NCBI RefSeq assembly: GCF_004664715.2
Contig: NC_051075.1
Location: 27,274,715 to 27,338,714, forward strand
DNA: 64,000 nucleotides
Direction: 5' to 3'
DNA from: Peromyscus leucopus
Taxonomy: Eukaryota > Chordata > Mammalia > Rodentia > Cricetidae
Positions 44,621 through 56,060 of the stretch are shown in pieces. A program made the position numbers and the translations under genes. The first letter of the stretch is position 1, and each line of letters opens with the position of its first letter. Under the pieces are notes generated by a model, which was given only the letters and a program-made list of their open reading frames with translations, did not search any database and was not told where the DNA came from.

Positions 44621-45842
44621 GCTGCCATCCAGCCGAACTCACCGAGTCACGGAGTGAGACAAAATGGACCTCCTCTCCACAGCTCACCGTCACTCCAAAG
44701 GAATCACTGCCTCACCAAAACCAAGACCTGAGTTTGAGGCTCGTGAGAATTCAGGGTGGGAACCAGTGCTGACCGCTCCAAAGAGCAAACAAACAAACAA
44801 CATAAAACATTCTGGTCGGTGACAAGATTTTACATACGTTTTCATTTAAAAAGTCTCTCATCTGAAGCTACTGAAATAAATGTTAAAAATACAGTTTTTC
44901 AAATTTCAAAAATAGTCTAATGGGGCAAATTGAGAAGCAGGATGCCCCCGTTTCCTCTAATTTTGAACTCAGGTCTCTGAGCTCAGAACAAAGTATGTTA
45001 GATCCCGGAGAGCCTAAAGAGGGGTGCTGCTCCTTCTGTGTGAAGCACGAGGTGGCCCTGTAAATGGCGGTTCTGTGCAATTCCATGTTACTTGCGCTGG
45101 TCTGCAGAGAAGCAGGGATTGTGGAATATATTCCCATTCCAACTATAGCCAGGCCAGTTACCTATGGCAAGCTGCCTTCTTGTTGTCTGCTTACAAGCAG
45201 CAGCCATGTGCTCCACAATGAGGCTGTGTTGGAGGCTTTTGTTCATTTGTTTTTATCATAGATACAGCAAAATAGGCAGGCAGTTGAATGTAGGAGCAAA
45301 AATCAGAAAAAACCGAGATAAATAACTGTCCTGTCAGCATTGAAACACTGAGAGAGCTACCTGTTTCAGGTACAGTTGCCTAAACCCAAATCCAGTCAGG
45401 TTATATTCACGTTTCATTATCGTTAAGCTTGTTTTTATATATGAGCAAGGTTTATGTGGTCAGGAAGAGAGTTCATGGTTTGTTAGTTTGTGGGAAACCC
45501 ACGATTTTGCTTCCAGTTATCCATACATGTATCTGTGTGCCTCCACTTGTATGCCAGGGACTTTGGGAAGCATCACTATAATTCCACACACCTGAGTTGT
45601 CGTGACTGACAGCATCTTCTGTTGCCATCGTGACTCAGACATGGGAGTCTGATTAGATTTATCTGTGAGCAAAGAAAGGCTTGGCAGGGAAATTTCTTTT
45701 ACAAGTACTCTTTCCTTAAGTGTTATCTCAATTCTCTTCTAAAAAGTGCCGACGTGAAATAAAAAGTTTTATCAAGCAGAAAACATGTAATAGATTTAAT
45801 TCAGAGGTTGTATTGTTGGCTTTTGGTGTTTTTTTCTTTTCT
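44621..45842. other. 1.2 kb repeat-poor intergenic DNA
   Basis: No transposon recognised. Small overlapping open frames near 45024-45261 have no recognisable similarity. Confidence 0.5.
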
Positions 45843-46012
45843 TAAAGATTTATTATTTATTTTATGTGTATGAATTATTATGTATAGGGTTATCTGCATG
45901 TTTGCCTGTGTGCCTGAAGAGGGCATCAGATCTCATCATGGATGGTTGCAAGCCACCATGTGGTTGCTGGGAATTGAACTCAGGACCTTTGGAAGAGCAC
46001 ATCTCTCCAGGT
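45843..46012 (-). repeat. B3-type SINE
   Basis: AAAGATTTATTATTTATTTT-ATGTGTATG, CAAGCCACCATGTGGTTGCTGG and AGCACATCTCTCCAGG. Confidence 0.8.
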
Positions 46013-46081
46013 CAGGCTTCTGGTGTTTTGTAGTAAGAGATTAATATTAATATTAATATTAATGGGTGGTTGAGAGAGGAG

Positions 46082-46084
46082 AGG

Positions 46085-46143
<59 letters not shown>
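46082..46143. repeat. (GA)n microsatellite
   Basis: About 30 GA units. Confidence 0.95.
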
Positions 46144-46147
<4 letters not shown>

Positions 46148-47479
46148 TGGGGGGAGAGGTACTGAGTGCTTCTTTTGCCCACCATTTCAACCTCTGCAGG
46201 TAACTTCAGGCCTTTCTAGAGCGGAACTGTATGGAAATTTTCTCATCAGCTACCACCTCCACCTGCTAAGTAGACAGTAGGGACAATCCCCTTTCTCTTT
46301 AAGATTTGACTTTGAGCTAGTAATACAGAATGCACAGGGAACTCCCTCTGGCTGCTCCAAGGTGATAGCTTTTCCAGCCATGTACACCCTTTAACCTCTC
46401 TCAGGATCATACTAAACATTTAGTCTTTGTTGCTTTAAAAAAACTAACAACTCTCCCCTGCCCCTCCCCCCAGGCCCTTTCATATTGCAACTCATATATG
46501 TTGGTTGTTGTCATTTTTTTTTTTTTAATGTCTAGTGTGAGTGTAGGGCCTGCCAGGTAGGAATTTGTTGACTGAATGAAGGATTGAGTCTGTCATCTGG
46601 GCAGCTTAGTCTGCTCCCATGACACTTTGTAAGCGAGAACGTTTATCAGGCACTGCAGTCCATAGAGGGCAGCTGTAGTATTATACCGCTCAGCAGAGCA
46701 AGCAAGCAGAATTTGAAGAGTTTTAATTTTGCATGTATTGGTTAAATAATACAGGTGTTAGTTATGATGGGAAGTACAGCATAAGCATAATCCCCAGTCT
46801 GTAGAAGTTTACAAGCTGGTGGATGTAACTGAAACATTAGCCCCCTGAGCACAGGGTGGGAGACATTATGTAAAGTCTTTCTGGAGGTCCTGATTTTGAG
46901 CTGGCCTTTGATGCCTGGAGGAATGTGACCCTGGGCTGAGGTGTGGGAGAGGAGTGAGCAATACCTCACCAGGAGCTGCGTGAGCAGAAGGAAAGGTGGG
47001 GACAAGGAAGAAGGGGCATGGCCCAGGAGCCAGGGCAGCAGAGCACAGCTTTGTCTGGGTTCCGTGACTGGAAAGGCAACATGAGACCGTTGTTCAAAGA
47101 CTGAATGCCAAACAGCATTTTGAATACTTTTGAAAGCCATCACAACTCTCCAAGCAAGGAAATACTTGGTAGATAATAACTGTGTAATTATTATTGATTG
47201 GTGCATATATGGGGATCCTCTGCCAGGTTTGTAGGATATAACCACGTGAGGTTCTTACTTGGATTTGATGACTTAGAATTTACAAGCTGGAATGTGGGCA
47301 TTCGGGTTTTAAGCTCCACAGGTAATTAAGAACACCTGGAGTGGTAGAGCAGCTGTCAACACCAAGTGACTTAACTTTTCTGAATTCAATTTATAGATCT
47401 GAAAAAGATTGACTAATAAGGCCTTGGCATCTATTTCGTAGTGTTATTGTGACGATCACATAATAAAATATATGAAACA
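46144..47479. other. 1.3 kb repeat-poor intergenic DNA
   Basis: Apart from a T-run near 46516 no repeat recognised. A minus-strand frame at 46742-47245 (167 codons) has no recognisable similarity or codon pattern. Confidence 0.45.
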
Positions 47480-48110
47480 GTTTGATGAACTGTGATACAT
47501 ATACAAGGAGAAAGAGGGATTGTGACCACACTTGCGTTTCAGCTATGAGATGCGTATTCACAGAGGAAGATTATCCAGTCATAAAGAACAGAATTTTGTT
47601 GTTTACAGCAAAGTGGATGAGCCTGGAGGACATTATATTATGTAGCTAGAGTTTTCCTGCCTGGCCTATAGTCAGGACAAATCTCTGTCACCCGCCAGTC
47701 CCACAGCCGCTCAGACTCAACCAAGTAAACACAGAGACTTACATTGCTTACAAACTGTATGGCCGTGGCAGGCTTCTTGCTGACTGTTCTTATATCTTAA
47801 ATTAATCAATTTCTACAAATCTATACCTTGCCACGTGGCTCGTGGCTTACCGGCATCTTCACATGCTGCTTGTCATGTTGGTGGCTGGCAGTGTCTCCCT
47901 CTACCTTCCTGTTCTATCAATTCTCCTCTCTGTTAGTCCTGCCTATACTTCCTGCCTGGCCACTGGCCAATCAGTGTTTTATTTATTGACCAATCAGAAC
48001 AAATTGACATACAGACCATCCCACAGCAATATTAGGTGGAATAAACCAGACACTGAACGGTAAGTATTGCATCTTTTTTTTCTTCATATGAGCAGGAAAA
48101 AGTCAGCCTA
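47480..48110 (+). mobile_element. Ancient L1M ORF2 3' end, split by an LTR
   Basis: Left part: CCAGTCATAAAGAACAGAATTTTG, AAAGTGGATGAGCCTGGAGG-ACATTAT. The right part resumes with AGGTGGAATAAACCAGACACTG, the expected continuation of an L1 ORF2 C-terminal region. Confidence 0.7.
47641..48028 (-). mobile_element. Solo LTR, class II ERV, family A
   Basis: 388 bp; plus strand TGTAGCTAGAGTTTTCCTGCC to CATCCCACAGCA, with CCAATCAGTGTTTTATTTATT near the right end. Perfect 6-bp duplication ATATTA at 47635-47640 and 48029-48034. Orientation is inferred. Confidence 0.9.
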
Positions 48111-49244
48111 ATAAAAACAATTACTAGAGATTGGGAAAGTATGTGTGTGCTGGGGAGGGTGGACAAGAGGAAGCAGGATCTGATCAGTGCATTGTGTGTT
48201 GCATTACTGCAGTGGATTCCACTAATATGTAAAATAATACATTAATCATAAGTAAAGTAACTTGAAAAACGAGTTAAGCAATGGGCTTATTGTAAGAACA
48301 CTTCAAGAGCAATATAAGGAAATGGCCACAGGGGCATTATGGGCTCCTTGCTTGAAAGACTGTGTTCTTGTGGCTCAACATCCTACTCACCTTTTTTAGC
48401 TTTTGGAACTTCTCTTCCTCATTCTAAAGACAATGAGTTAGTTTCTGTCCAACAAACAGACATCTTTGCTATCACAGAATGCTGTGCCAGTGAGAGCAAA
48501 TACGAAAGCAAATGCATAAAAGGTATGAAGTACTATAGAGGAAATAGGACAAGGTAGGTGCTTGGAGGTTAGTTGCTTATTTGCGAAGCATGGTTAGGGA
48601 AACCCTCTAATACAACATTTGAGCAGGAACTGAAGGAAGAAGGAAGGACTCTGGGTTATCTATTAGAAGATATATAAGCTACCTTTGTGATTTTGAATTC
48701 CATTAGAGTGGAGTTGGGAGGTTGTGTTTATTAATGTTTTGTGCATCTGTTGGAATTGATTTGTCTTCCAGCGTTAACTTCTTGCACTTTTTGGTTTTTT
48801 TTCCTGTGAGTCTTCCCAGAGGGATGTCTTGTGAAGTTCAGGGATGGGGGCTGGTAAAGCTTATCATTGATTCTGTGGTGGGGGTGACCTGATGGTGGCC
48901 AGGTGACAGTAGGACCATGAGCAGAGCTGCACACTGATCACCAAGAGGACTTGTGGAGACACAACCCTGGTAACATGTTGGACTTTGTGTACTGGCTGGC
49001 GGCTAGAGTCAGAACTCTAGTCCTGTGGTAAACTTGGGGGCCATTTGAGTCAAAACCCCAGTCCCCTCATGAACTCTGGAACTCCTGGAATACAAACTCA
49101 GAGACCCCTGTGTCTAAGCTCCAGGCCTGCTGTGGGATCTAGGATTTCTAGAGTCACAGCTCAGGTCCTGCAGTGAACTTTTGGACTACAGGAGTACATA
49201 AATTTCAGATCTTTGACCAAAATAAATATGACTGTTATGAGCCA
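48111..49244. other. Intergenic sequence, nothing recognised
   Basis: No feature identified; GT/GA-rich patches only. Confidence 0.45.
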
Positions 49245-50005
49245 TGGTTATGGTTTGAATATGAAACGTCTTTCAAAGGCTCATGGGTCTGAACACTTGT
49301 CCCCAGTTATTTGACCTTTGGTACAGGAGGCCTAGAAGGTGGAAATAAGTCACATGGGTCCTTGGAGGTTCTAGCTTGCTTTCTCTGCTTCCTGCTTGCA
49401 GTAATGTAGATAAGCCTCTTTGTGGTGATATTATGTTCCCCAAAATATTGTGCACCCTAATAAACTTATCTGGGGTCAGAGAACAGAACAGCCACTAGAT
49501 ATAGAGACCAAAAAATGGTAGCCCACATGCCTTTAATCCTAGCATTCCAGAGGCAGAGATCTACCTGGATCTCTGTGAGTTTAAAGCCACACTGGAAACA
49601 GCCAGGCATGGTATCATGAGCCTTTAATCCCAGGAAGTGATGTCAGAAAGCAGAAAGGTATATAAAGCATGGAAACCAGGAACTAGAGCTAGTTAAACTT
49701 TCAGGCTTTTGAGCAGTGCAGTTCAGCTGAGAGGCATCCAGTCTGAGGAAACAGGATCAGCTGAGAAATTGGCAAGGTGAGGTAGCTGTGGCTTGTTCTG
49801 CTTCTCTGATCTTTCAGCGTTCACCCCAATACCTGGCTCCAGGTTTGTTTTTATTAATAAGAACATTTAAGATTCATGCTACACCTCTTCTACATGCTTC
49901 CTTCCACACATTGCCCACCACCACAGCTTCTCTGCCGTGCTTCCTTTACCACTGTGGACCTTGTGAAACCATTAGCACAAATAAAAATTTCTTTTAACTA
50001 TTAAG
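49245..50005 (-). mobile_element. Old URR1-related DNA transposon, split by an LTR
   Basis: Left part TTATGGTTTGAATATGAAACG and GGCTCATGGGTCTGAACAC. The right part after the LTR (49890-50005) is CTTCTCTGCCGTGCTTCC, GTGAAACCATTAGCACAAAT-AAAAATTTC. Confidence 0.55.
49421..49883 (+). mobile_element. Solo LTR, class II ERV, family C
   Basis: Starts TGTGGTGATATTATGTTCCCC and ends TTAAGATTCATGCTACA. Contains two B1-like box segments (CACATGCCTTTAATCC; GAGCCTTTAATCCCAGG) and TATA-like GTATATAAAGC. Perfect duplication CCTCTT at 49415-49420 and 49884-49889. Confidence 0.9.
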
Positions 50006-50006
50006 A

Positions 50007-50217
50007 AGGATTTATTTATTTTTTTTATTTTTATAAGGGTCTGATGTTTGTGTACCATTTGCATGCCTGGTGTCTACAGAGGCTAGAAGGACATTGGATC
50101 TCCTGGAACTGGAGTAGCAGGTGGTTGTGAACCACTGTGTAGGTGCTGGGGACAGTCCCTGGTTATTCTGAAAGAACAGCAGTGTTCTTAATGGCTGAAC
50201 CTTCTCTCCAGCACCAC
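50007..50217 (-). repeat. B3-type SINE
   Basis: GAAGGATTTATTTATTTTTT, GTGAACCACTGTGTAGGTGCTGG and GAACCTTCTCTCCAGCACC. Confidence 0.75.
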
Positions 50218-50389
50218 CTCCACCCTCCTAAGTTGTTTCCATCAGGTACTTTATGAGAAAAGTAACGGCTATCAAATTTTGGAATTGTTTTTTTTTTTTT
50301 TAAATGTAATAATAGAAACTAGTAATGAAATAGATGTCATTATCTGTTATTGGAATTCTGTGTTTTGGAAACTTAAACTTGAGGCATGT

Positions 50390-50860
50390 TGTGGAATATT
50401 TGTTTAACTATACCAAGATTGTTGCATTTGTTTATATTGTAGAATACTTAAGTATGCAAAGATGTGTTGCTGTTTTACCTTGCCTGCCTAAGGCACCTGA
50501 TTGGTCAAATAGAAAGTGGAACAGCCAATAGTGAGGGAAGCAGGACTTCTGGGCAGGGAGAATAAGTAGGAGGAGGAATTTAGCCTTGGGAAAGAAAGAA
50601 AAAGAGATGCCAGGGAGACACCAGGAGCTAGCCAACCAGATACGGAGGAAGCAGGAAAGTAGGACATACAAAATGAAAGAAAGGTTAAAAAGCCCGGAGG
50701 CAAAACATAGATGAATAGAAGTAGGTTAAATTAGGTTAAAAGAGCTAGTGGGACAGGCCTAAGCTAAGGCTGAGCATTCCTCATTAATAATAAGTTTTTG
50801 TGTCTTTATTTGGGAGCTTGTTGGTGGCCTAAAGAAAAAGCAAATACGAAGACAGGCTGA
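50390..50860 (+). mobile_element. LTR, class II ERV, related to family B
   Basis: Starts TGTGGAATATTTGTTTAAC. It contains CACCTGATTGGTCAAATAG, CAGCCAATAGTGAGG and GCAGGGAGAATAAGTAGG, and ends near TTTGGGAGCTTGTTGGTGG. No clear target duplication; right edge approximate. Confidence 0.7.
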
Positions 50861-51037
50861 GGTTAGGCTGGACAGGACAAGAGCGTGGGCAGAAGTGAGA
50901 CAGCCTTGGGGAGCCTGGGAACTTGAGAGCCCTTGGGGAGGCTGTCCAGAGGACTGGAATGGAGTGGAGCCATGTAAGAGGGGGCTGACGAAAAGCAGAT
51001 CACTCTACAAAATCAGAGGGCTCAGCAACATTTCCAC

Positions 51038-51440
51038 TGTAGCTAGAGTTTTCCTGCCTTGCCCACAGTCAGGACAAATCTCTGTCACCCGCCAGTCCTA
51101 CAGCCGCTCAGACCTGACCAAGTAAACAGACTTATATTGCATACAAACTGTATGGCCGTGGCAGGCTTCTTGCTAACTGTTCTTTTATCTTAAATTAATC
51201 CATTTCCATAAATCTATACCTTGCCACGTGCCTTGTGGCTTACTGGTGTCTTCACATGCTTCTTGTCATGGCAGCAGCTGGCAGTGTCTCTCTGCCTCAG
51301 CCTTCTGCTTCCCAGAATTCTCCTCTCTCCTTGTCCCACCTACTTCCTACCTGACCACCTACTTCCTGCCTGGCCACTGGCCAATCAGTTTTATTTATTG
51401 ACCAATCAGAGCAATTTGATATACAGACCATTCCACAGCA
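51038..51440 (-). mobile_element. Solo LTR, class II ERV, family A
   Basis: 403 bp; plus strand TGTAGCTAGAGTTTTCCTGCC to CATTCCACAGCA. Perfect 6-bp duplication TTCCAC at 51032-51037 and 51441-51446. An imperfect internal duplication (CACCTACTTCCTACC / CACCTACTTCCTGCC) adds length. Confidence 0.9.
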
Positions 51441-51816
51441 TTCCACCATGGTGATGTGAAAAGCAGGACATGACTATAATAGTTTGTGCGATAAAGCTCA
51501 CTCCAGGGAGAGAGTGCAAGGAGTCTGACTCCCTGCTGCTTACAGCAAGATGTAGGAGAGAGATGAGCTGAGGAAGAGAGGGATGAGCTAAAGAAGGAAT
51601 GGTTAAATATAAAGGAGGCAGGGCTCGGTGGGTTTGAAAATAAAACTTTCTATTTTCCAGTTCCTTCAGATGGCAGACAATTCTAAAATTAAGAAAAGGC
51701 TGTGGAAGATCTAATCTGTGGTTCGGCCAGTAAAATATGGCATAATAAGGAAGCTGAGAGTGTGACTGTAAGCCCTTAGTTAAGATCTCATCCAGACATG
51801 AGAAGATGTTTATGGA

Positions 51817-51979
51817 GGGGCTGGGGAGATGTCTCAGATGTTAAGAGCATTTACTACTCTTTTAGAAGACCCTAGTTTGGTTCCCAGAACCCAGAAAAGG
51901 TGGCTCATAACCACTTTGAAGTGCCTGCAGCTCCAGGGAACTCCAACACCTCTGACCTGTGTGGTCATCTGCACTCTTG

Positions 51980-52029
<50 letters not shown>

Positions 52030-52078
52030 ACAAACATACATATACACTCAAAAATAATAAAAATAAATCTTAAAAATA
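51817..52078 (+). repeat. B3-type SINE with (CA)n
   Basis: GGGGCTGGGGAGATGTCTCAG, GGTTCCCAGAACCCAG, a (CA)n run at about 51983-52027 and tail AAAATAATAAAAATAAATC. Confidence 0.85.
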
Positions 52079-52097
52079 GATGTTTAGGGACTAGCAT

Positions 52098-52330
52098 GTG
52101 TGTTGGCTAATCTTGGTTGTCAACTTGGCACCCCTGGGAAGAGGGAACCTCAACTGAAGAATTTCCCCTATCAAATCATACTGTGTGTATGTCCATGGCA
52201 TTTTCATAATTGTTAATTGATGTTGGAGGGCCCAGACTACTGTGGGTGCCATTCCAGGCAGGTGGGTCTGGGATGTATAAGACAAATAGCTGGTGTGATG
52301 CCAATGATTGAGTGACTACCGTGGCAAGAT
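52098..52330 (-). mobile_element. hAT-type element (URR1/RMER30-like)
   Basis: TGTGTTGGCTAATCTTGG, GGGAAGAGGGAACCTCAACTG and ATTGTTAATTGATGTTGGAGG follow the family order. Confidence 0.65.
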
Positions 52331-52399
52331 ATCCCTATAGGTGCAGAAGTGGTCATGTCTTGGCAATAACCAACAGCTCTCTAACTGGAGTTAAGGCCT

Positions 52400-53205
52400 G
52401 CTCAACAGAGGGAAATCATACCCAATAATGGAAACCTAGCCAACTACCCAGAGCTAGAGAGCTCATGGGTCTTAGAGGAGAACCTACTACTACCACTTTC
52501 CTAAAACAATGTAATGCCTAATTGCATTCTAAATACTTAGCTTTATACCCACAGATAAGTATAGTTCTCACGCCTCATCAAAGAAAATTCTTTTTGCAAT
52601 AGACTGAGACTATTACAGAAAACCACAATTGGTCAAAATGCAGAGAGCAACTGATTGTTGGGTGTCCAGCCCTGCTTGATATATCTGCAACCAAATTCCT
52701 GCACCTGAGGCTCAGAGGACATCCACAAAGGTGGGACAGGAAGATTTTAAGAGCCAGAGGACATGGGAATTTGCTGTAAGATTGTCTTGTCTAGAAAGGA
52801 CAAGGAAGATTTCTTTACTCACAATACCTCAGCAATATGGCTGCCTAGAGAAGACATGAACAAGTACAACACCCAAAAACATGCTAACACAGAAGGGGGA
52901 AATCTCACAGAACCCCACTCCTAAGACAAGTAACTACAGGTAACTACAGACTGCCGAGAGCAGGAGAAATAGTTTTACCCAGGAATGAACCCCCTAATTG
53001 GCTATTTAATACCAATTGTTTAGTTCTGAAATCATATACATACATATATATATAATGTACACATTTATTTATGTGCAACAATAACAAAGAAAAAGAGGAC
53101 ATAAATTTGAAAGGGAGCAATGTGGGCCATGAAAGGGGATGGAAGGAGAAAGAGAGGGGGGAAGTGGTGAAATTATATTTTAATTTAAAGAAGAAAAAAG
53201 AAAAA
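52400..53205 (+). mobile_element. Rodent L1 3' end (non-coding)
   Basis: CAACTACCCAGAGCTAGAGAG, AATTGGCTATTTAATACC and CATAAATTTGAAAGGGAGC-AATGTGG plus a GA-rich block and A-rich tail match Lx-type L1 3' UTR. About 0.8 kb, 5'-truncated. Confidence 0.7.
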
Positions 53206-53254
53206 AAGGTAAGTGAATGTAAGGTTTGGAGCAAGCCAGTGAGCAGTGCAATCT

Positions 53255-53410
53255 GTGTCCTGTGCTTTAGTTCCTGCCTCTAGGGTCCTGTCTTGAGCTC
53301 CTGACCTGGCTTCCCCTGCTGACAGAGTATAAATTGCAAGATGAATAGACTTCCCTTCCCAAGTTACTTTTGGTCATGATGCTTATCACAGCAACAGAGA
53401 ACCAAACCAG
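53255..53410 (-). mobile_element. hAT-type element, partial
   Basis: TTAGTTCCTGCCTCTAGGGTCC, TTCCCAAGTTACTTTTGGTC-ATGATGCTTATCACAGCAACAG. Confidence 0.65.
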
Positions 53411-53607
53411 TACAGACCTCCTTTACTAAACAAAAGGTCCTCTAGGAATTTAAGACTATTGTCCACAAGCATTCTTACAGGGTGTATCTTGAGATTTCAA
53501 GACTTACCTAGATATTTGTAGGTTGTTTTTTGTCTAATGAAGTGGATTAAATTGAGACACAAGAAAGCTACTCTGTCTTATATTATTTTTATTTAAGAAA
53601 CTTTAAA

Positions 53608-53610
<3 letters not shown>

Positions 53611-53654
<44 letters not shown>

Positions 53655-53660
53655 GGGTGT
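53611..53660. repeat. (TG)n microsatellite
   Basis: About 20 TG units. Confidence 0.95.
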
Positions 53661-53957
53661 GTGGGTGGAGTGCACATATACCATGGCATGTATGTGGAGG
53701 TTAAAGGAAAACTTGAAAACGTGGAGTCAGTTCTTTCCCTGGACCATTAATCCCAGGATTTGAACTCAGATTGTCAGGCTTGGTGGCAAGTTTACTCTTC
53801 AAATTTTGTAATTTTATTCCTTAAAAAAAAGGATCTAGACAGAATACACTGCAGTTTTAGTGATTTTGCTTCATACTGAAAGGGCTTAGGATTTTTGTCT
53901 AATAATCTGTTGTCTAATCTGTGTCTATCTGTTGGAGCAGTGTTGTCCACCATGAAG

Positions 53958-53960
<3 letters not shown>

Positions 53961-54030
<70 letters not shown>

Positions 54031-54031
54031 T
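53961..54031. repeat. (CT)n(CA)n compound microsatellite
   Basis: About 26 CT units followed by about 9 CA units. Confidence 0.95.
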
Positions 54032-54102
54032 TTTAATTGGCTTACAAAGTAGTAGGTTTCCATATGGGTTTCACACAACCCATATTTTGGTTAACCCTCC
54101 TG

Positions 54103-54466
54103 TGGTGGTTTGAAAGAAAATGGCCCCCAAGGGGAGGGGCACTATTAGGAGGTGTGGCTTTGTTGGAGTAGGTGTGATCTTGTTGGAGGAAGTGTGTCAC
54201 TGTGGAGGCAGGCTTTGAGGTCTCATATATGCTTAAGCCATGCCCAGTGAGACAGACCACTTACTGTTACCTGCAAGTCAAGATGTAGGAGACTCAGCTA
54301 CTTCTCCAGCACCATGTCTGTCTGCATGCTTCCTGCTTCCTGCCATTACAATAATGGACTAAACTTATGAACTGTAAGTGAGCCACCACAACTAAATGTT
54401 TTTCCTTTATGAGAGTTGCCGTGGTCATGGTGTCTCTTCACAGCAATAGAAATCCTAACTAAGACA
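54103..54466 (-). mobile_element. URR1-type hAT element
   Basis: TGTGGTGGTTTGAAAGAAAATGG, ACTATTAGGAGGTGTGGC, GTGGTCATGGTGTCTCTTC-ACAGCAATAG. A small internal duplication of TTGTTGGAGTAGGTGTGATC-TTGTTGGAGGAAGTGTG. Confidence 0.85.
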
Positions 54467-54740
54467 TCTCCTTCCCTGCTCCCTCATCTCTCGATTTCCC
54501 TGCCTCCACTCCCTATTTCCCTCCCCCCCCACCTATGTTCTCCATCTCCCTCCTTCAATGAATCCCTCCAGATGGCTGCTTTCTAGGTTTTTTATTTTTT
54601 ATTTTTGGCTTCTACAGGTAGTTCCAGCTAAACACATGAATTTTAGGATTTGAAGTTAGGCTCCACAATAGAGAAAACATGTGACTCTTGTTTCTGGTGC
54701 TGGCTGTCCTCACTCATATAATTTTTTTCCAATTACACCC
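54467..54740. other. C/T-rich sequence, probably an L1 fragment
   Basis: CTCCCTCATCTCTCGATTTC and CCAGATGGCTGCTTTCTAGG; not firmly classified. Confidence 0.35.
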
Positions 54741-55230
54741 ATTTATCTGCAAAAAAACCATTTTAGGTCCTCAGTAAAGTTGAGCTTGAAGTATAGAGAG
54801 TTTCCATATACCTCATGACCTCTTTTTCTCTCTCCCCCCCCCCCAGTTTTTCACAATATCAATAGTACTCACTAGAGCAATGTGTTTTCTTATACTGAAA
54901 CATTATCACATCAAGTCCACAGGGTTCACTCTTGGCTGATAGTCTGTGTATTTTGATGAATAATGACGTGTGTTCCCAATTCTCGTACCTTGCAGAGTGA
55001 TGTCATTTTACCTGGAATCTGTGCTCTGTATATTTGTCCTTCCCTTCCTGCTAATTTCGGGCAACTACGAATGTTTTCACTGTTTCTGTATTTGGCATTT
55101 TCCATGCAGAGTGCAGTCCTCAGCTTGGCTCCCATTAGAAGATGCGCTTAAGTTTCCTCCTTGACTTTTAACGCCTATGTAGCATTTATTTTTAGCACTG
55201 AATTATATTCCACTATACATATACATGTAT
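54741..55230 (+). mobile_element. Ancient L1M 3' region
   Basis: AGTATAGAGAGTTTCCATATACC, TCCACAGGGTTCACTCTTGG and TGAATTATATTCCACTATAC follow the L1M 3' UTR order. Confidence 0.5.
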
Positions 55231-55325
55231 ATGTATATATAGCTATACATATACTTACGTATGTATATACATATATATGTATAGTGGGATATATATAACA
55301 CATACATGGACACACACAAACACAC

Positions 55326-55401
<76 letters not shown>
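55231..55401. repeat. Compound TA/TATG, (CAGA)n and (CA)n repeat
   Basis: TATACATA-type units, nine CAGA/GACA units and about 20 CA units; partly self-complementary on the left. Confidence 0.9.
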
Positions 55402-55404
<3 letters not shown>

Positions 55405-55405
55405 G

Positions 55406-56060
55406 TGTCCTAGTTAGGGTTTCTATTGCTTGATACAACTCCATGACCAAAAGCTGCTTGGGGAGGAAAAGGTTTATTTCATCTTGTAACTTGTAGTCCA
55501 TCACTGAAGGCAGTCAGAGCAGGAACTCATGGTAGGAACATGTAGACAAGAACTGATGCATAGACCATGGAGGAACTTGTTTACTGCAGTAGTTCTCATC
55601 CTGTGGGTAGCGACCCCTTTGGGGAGGGTTGAGTGACCCTTTCACAGGGATCACCTAAAACCATCAGAAAACAAAGATATTTGCATTATTGTTCATAACA
55701 GTAGCAAAATTATGGTTAGGAAGAAGCAACAAAAATAATTTTATGGCTGGGGGTCACCACAACACATGAACTGTATTAAAGGTCTCAGCATTGGTAAGGT
55801 TGAGAACCACTGGCTAACTGGCTTGCTCCCCAAAGCTTGATCCGCTTGCTTCCTTGTACAACCCAGGACCACCAGCCCCTGAGGTGGTACCACACACCAT
55901 GGGCAGGCCCCTCCCACCTTAATCATTAATCAAGAGAATAATACCCCACAGACTTGACAACAGGCCAGTCTTTTGAAGGTGTTTTCTCAATGAAGACTCC
56001 CTCTTCCCAGGTATGTCTAGGTTTGTGTCACATTGATGAAAAAAAATTAACCAGTGTCAG
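55406..56060 (+). mobile_element. Rodent hAT element (RMER30-like) carrying a nested hAT
   Basis: Left part 55406-55586 starts GTCCTAGTTAGGGTTTCTATTGC. The right part, 55813-56060, resumes GCTAACTGGCTTGCTCCCC and ends GTTTGTGTCACATTGATG. The host element reads through once the insertion at 55587-55812 is removed. Confidence 0.75.
55587..55812. mobile_element. SPIN-family nonautonomous hAT transposon
   Basis: 226 bp with terminal inverted repeats (CAGTAGTTCTCATCCTGTGGG at the left; CTTGAGAACC-type reverse at the right, reading GGTTGAGAACCACTG). The interior, AGCGACCCCTTTGGGGAGGG, TTGCATTATTGTTCATAACAG and TTTTATGGCTGGGGGTCACC, matches what I know of SPIN_NA. Flanks GTTTACTG and GCTAACTG are an 8-bp duplication with two changes, the hAT length. 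Confidence 0.75.

Noticed and set aside
46742..47245. 167-codon minus-strand frame in the gene desert
   Set aside because: No similarity I recognise, no promoter or splice context; length is compatible with chance in 64 kb.
55175..55504. Val/Cys repeat frames and array-like periodic sequence
   Set aside because: Translations of (CA)n and (CAGA)n; not a CRISPR array, as there are no spacers.
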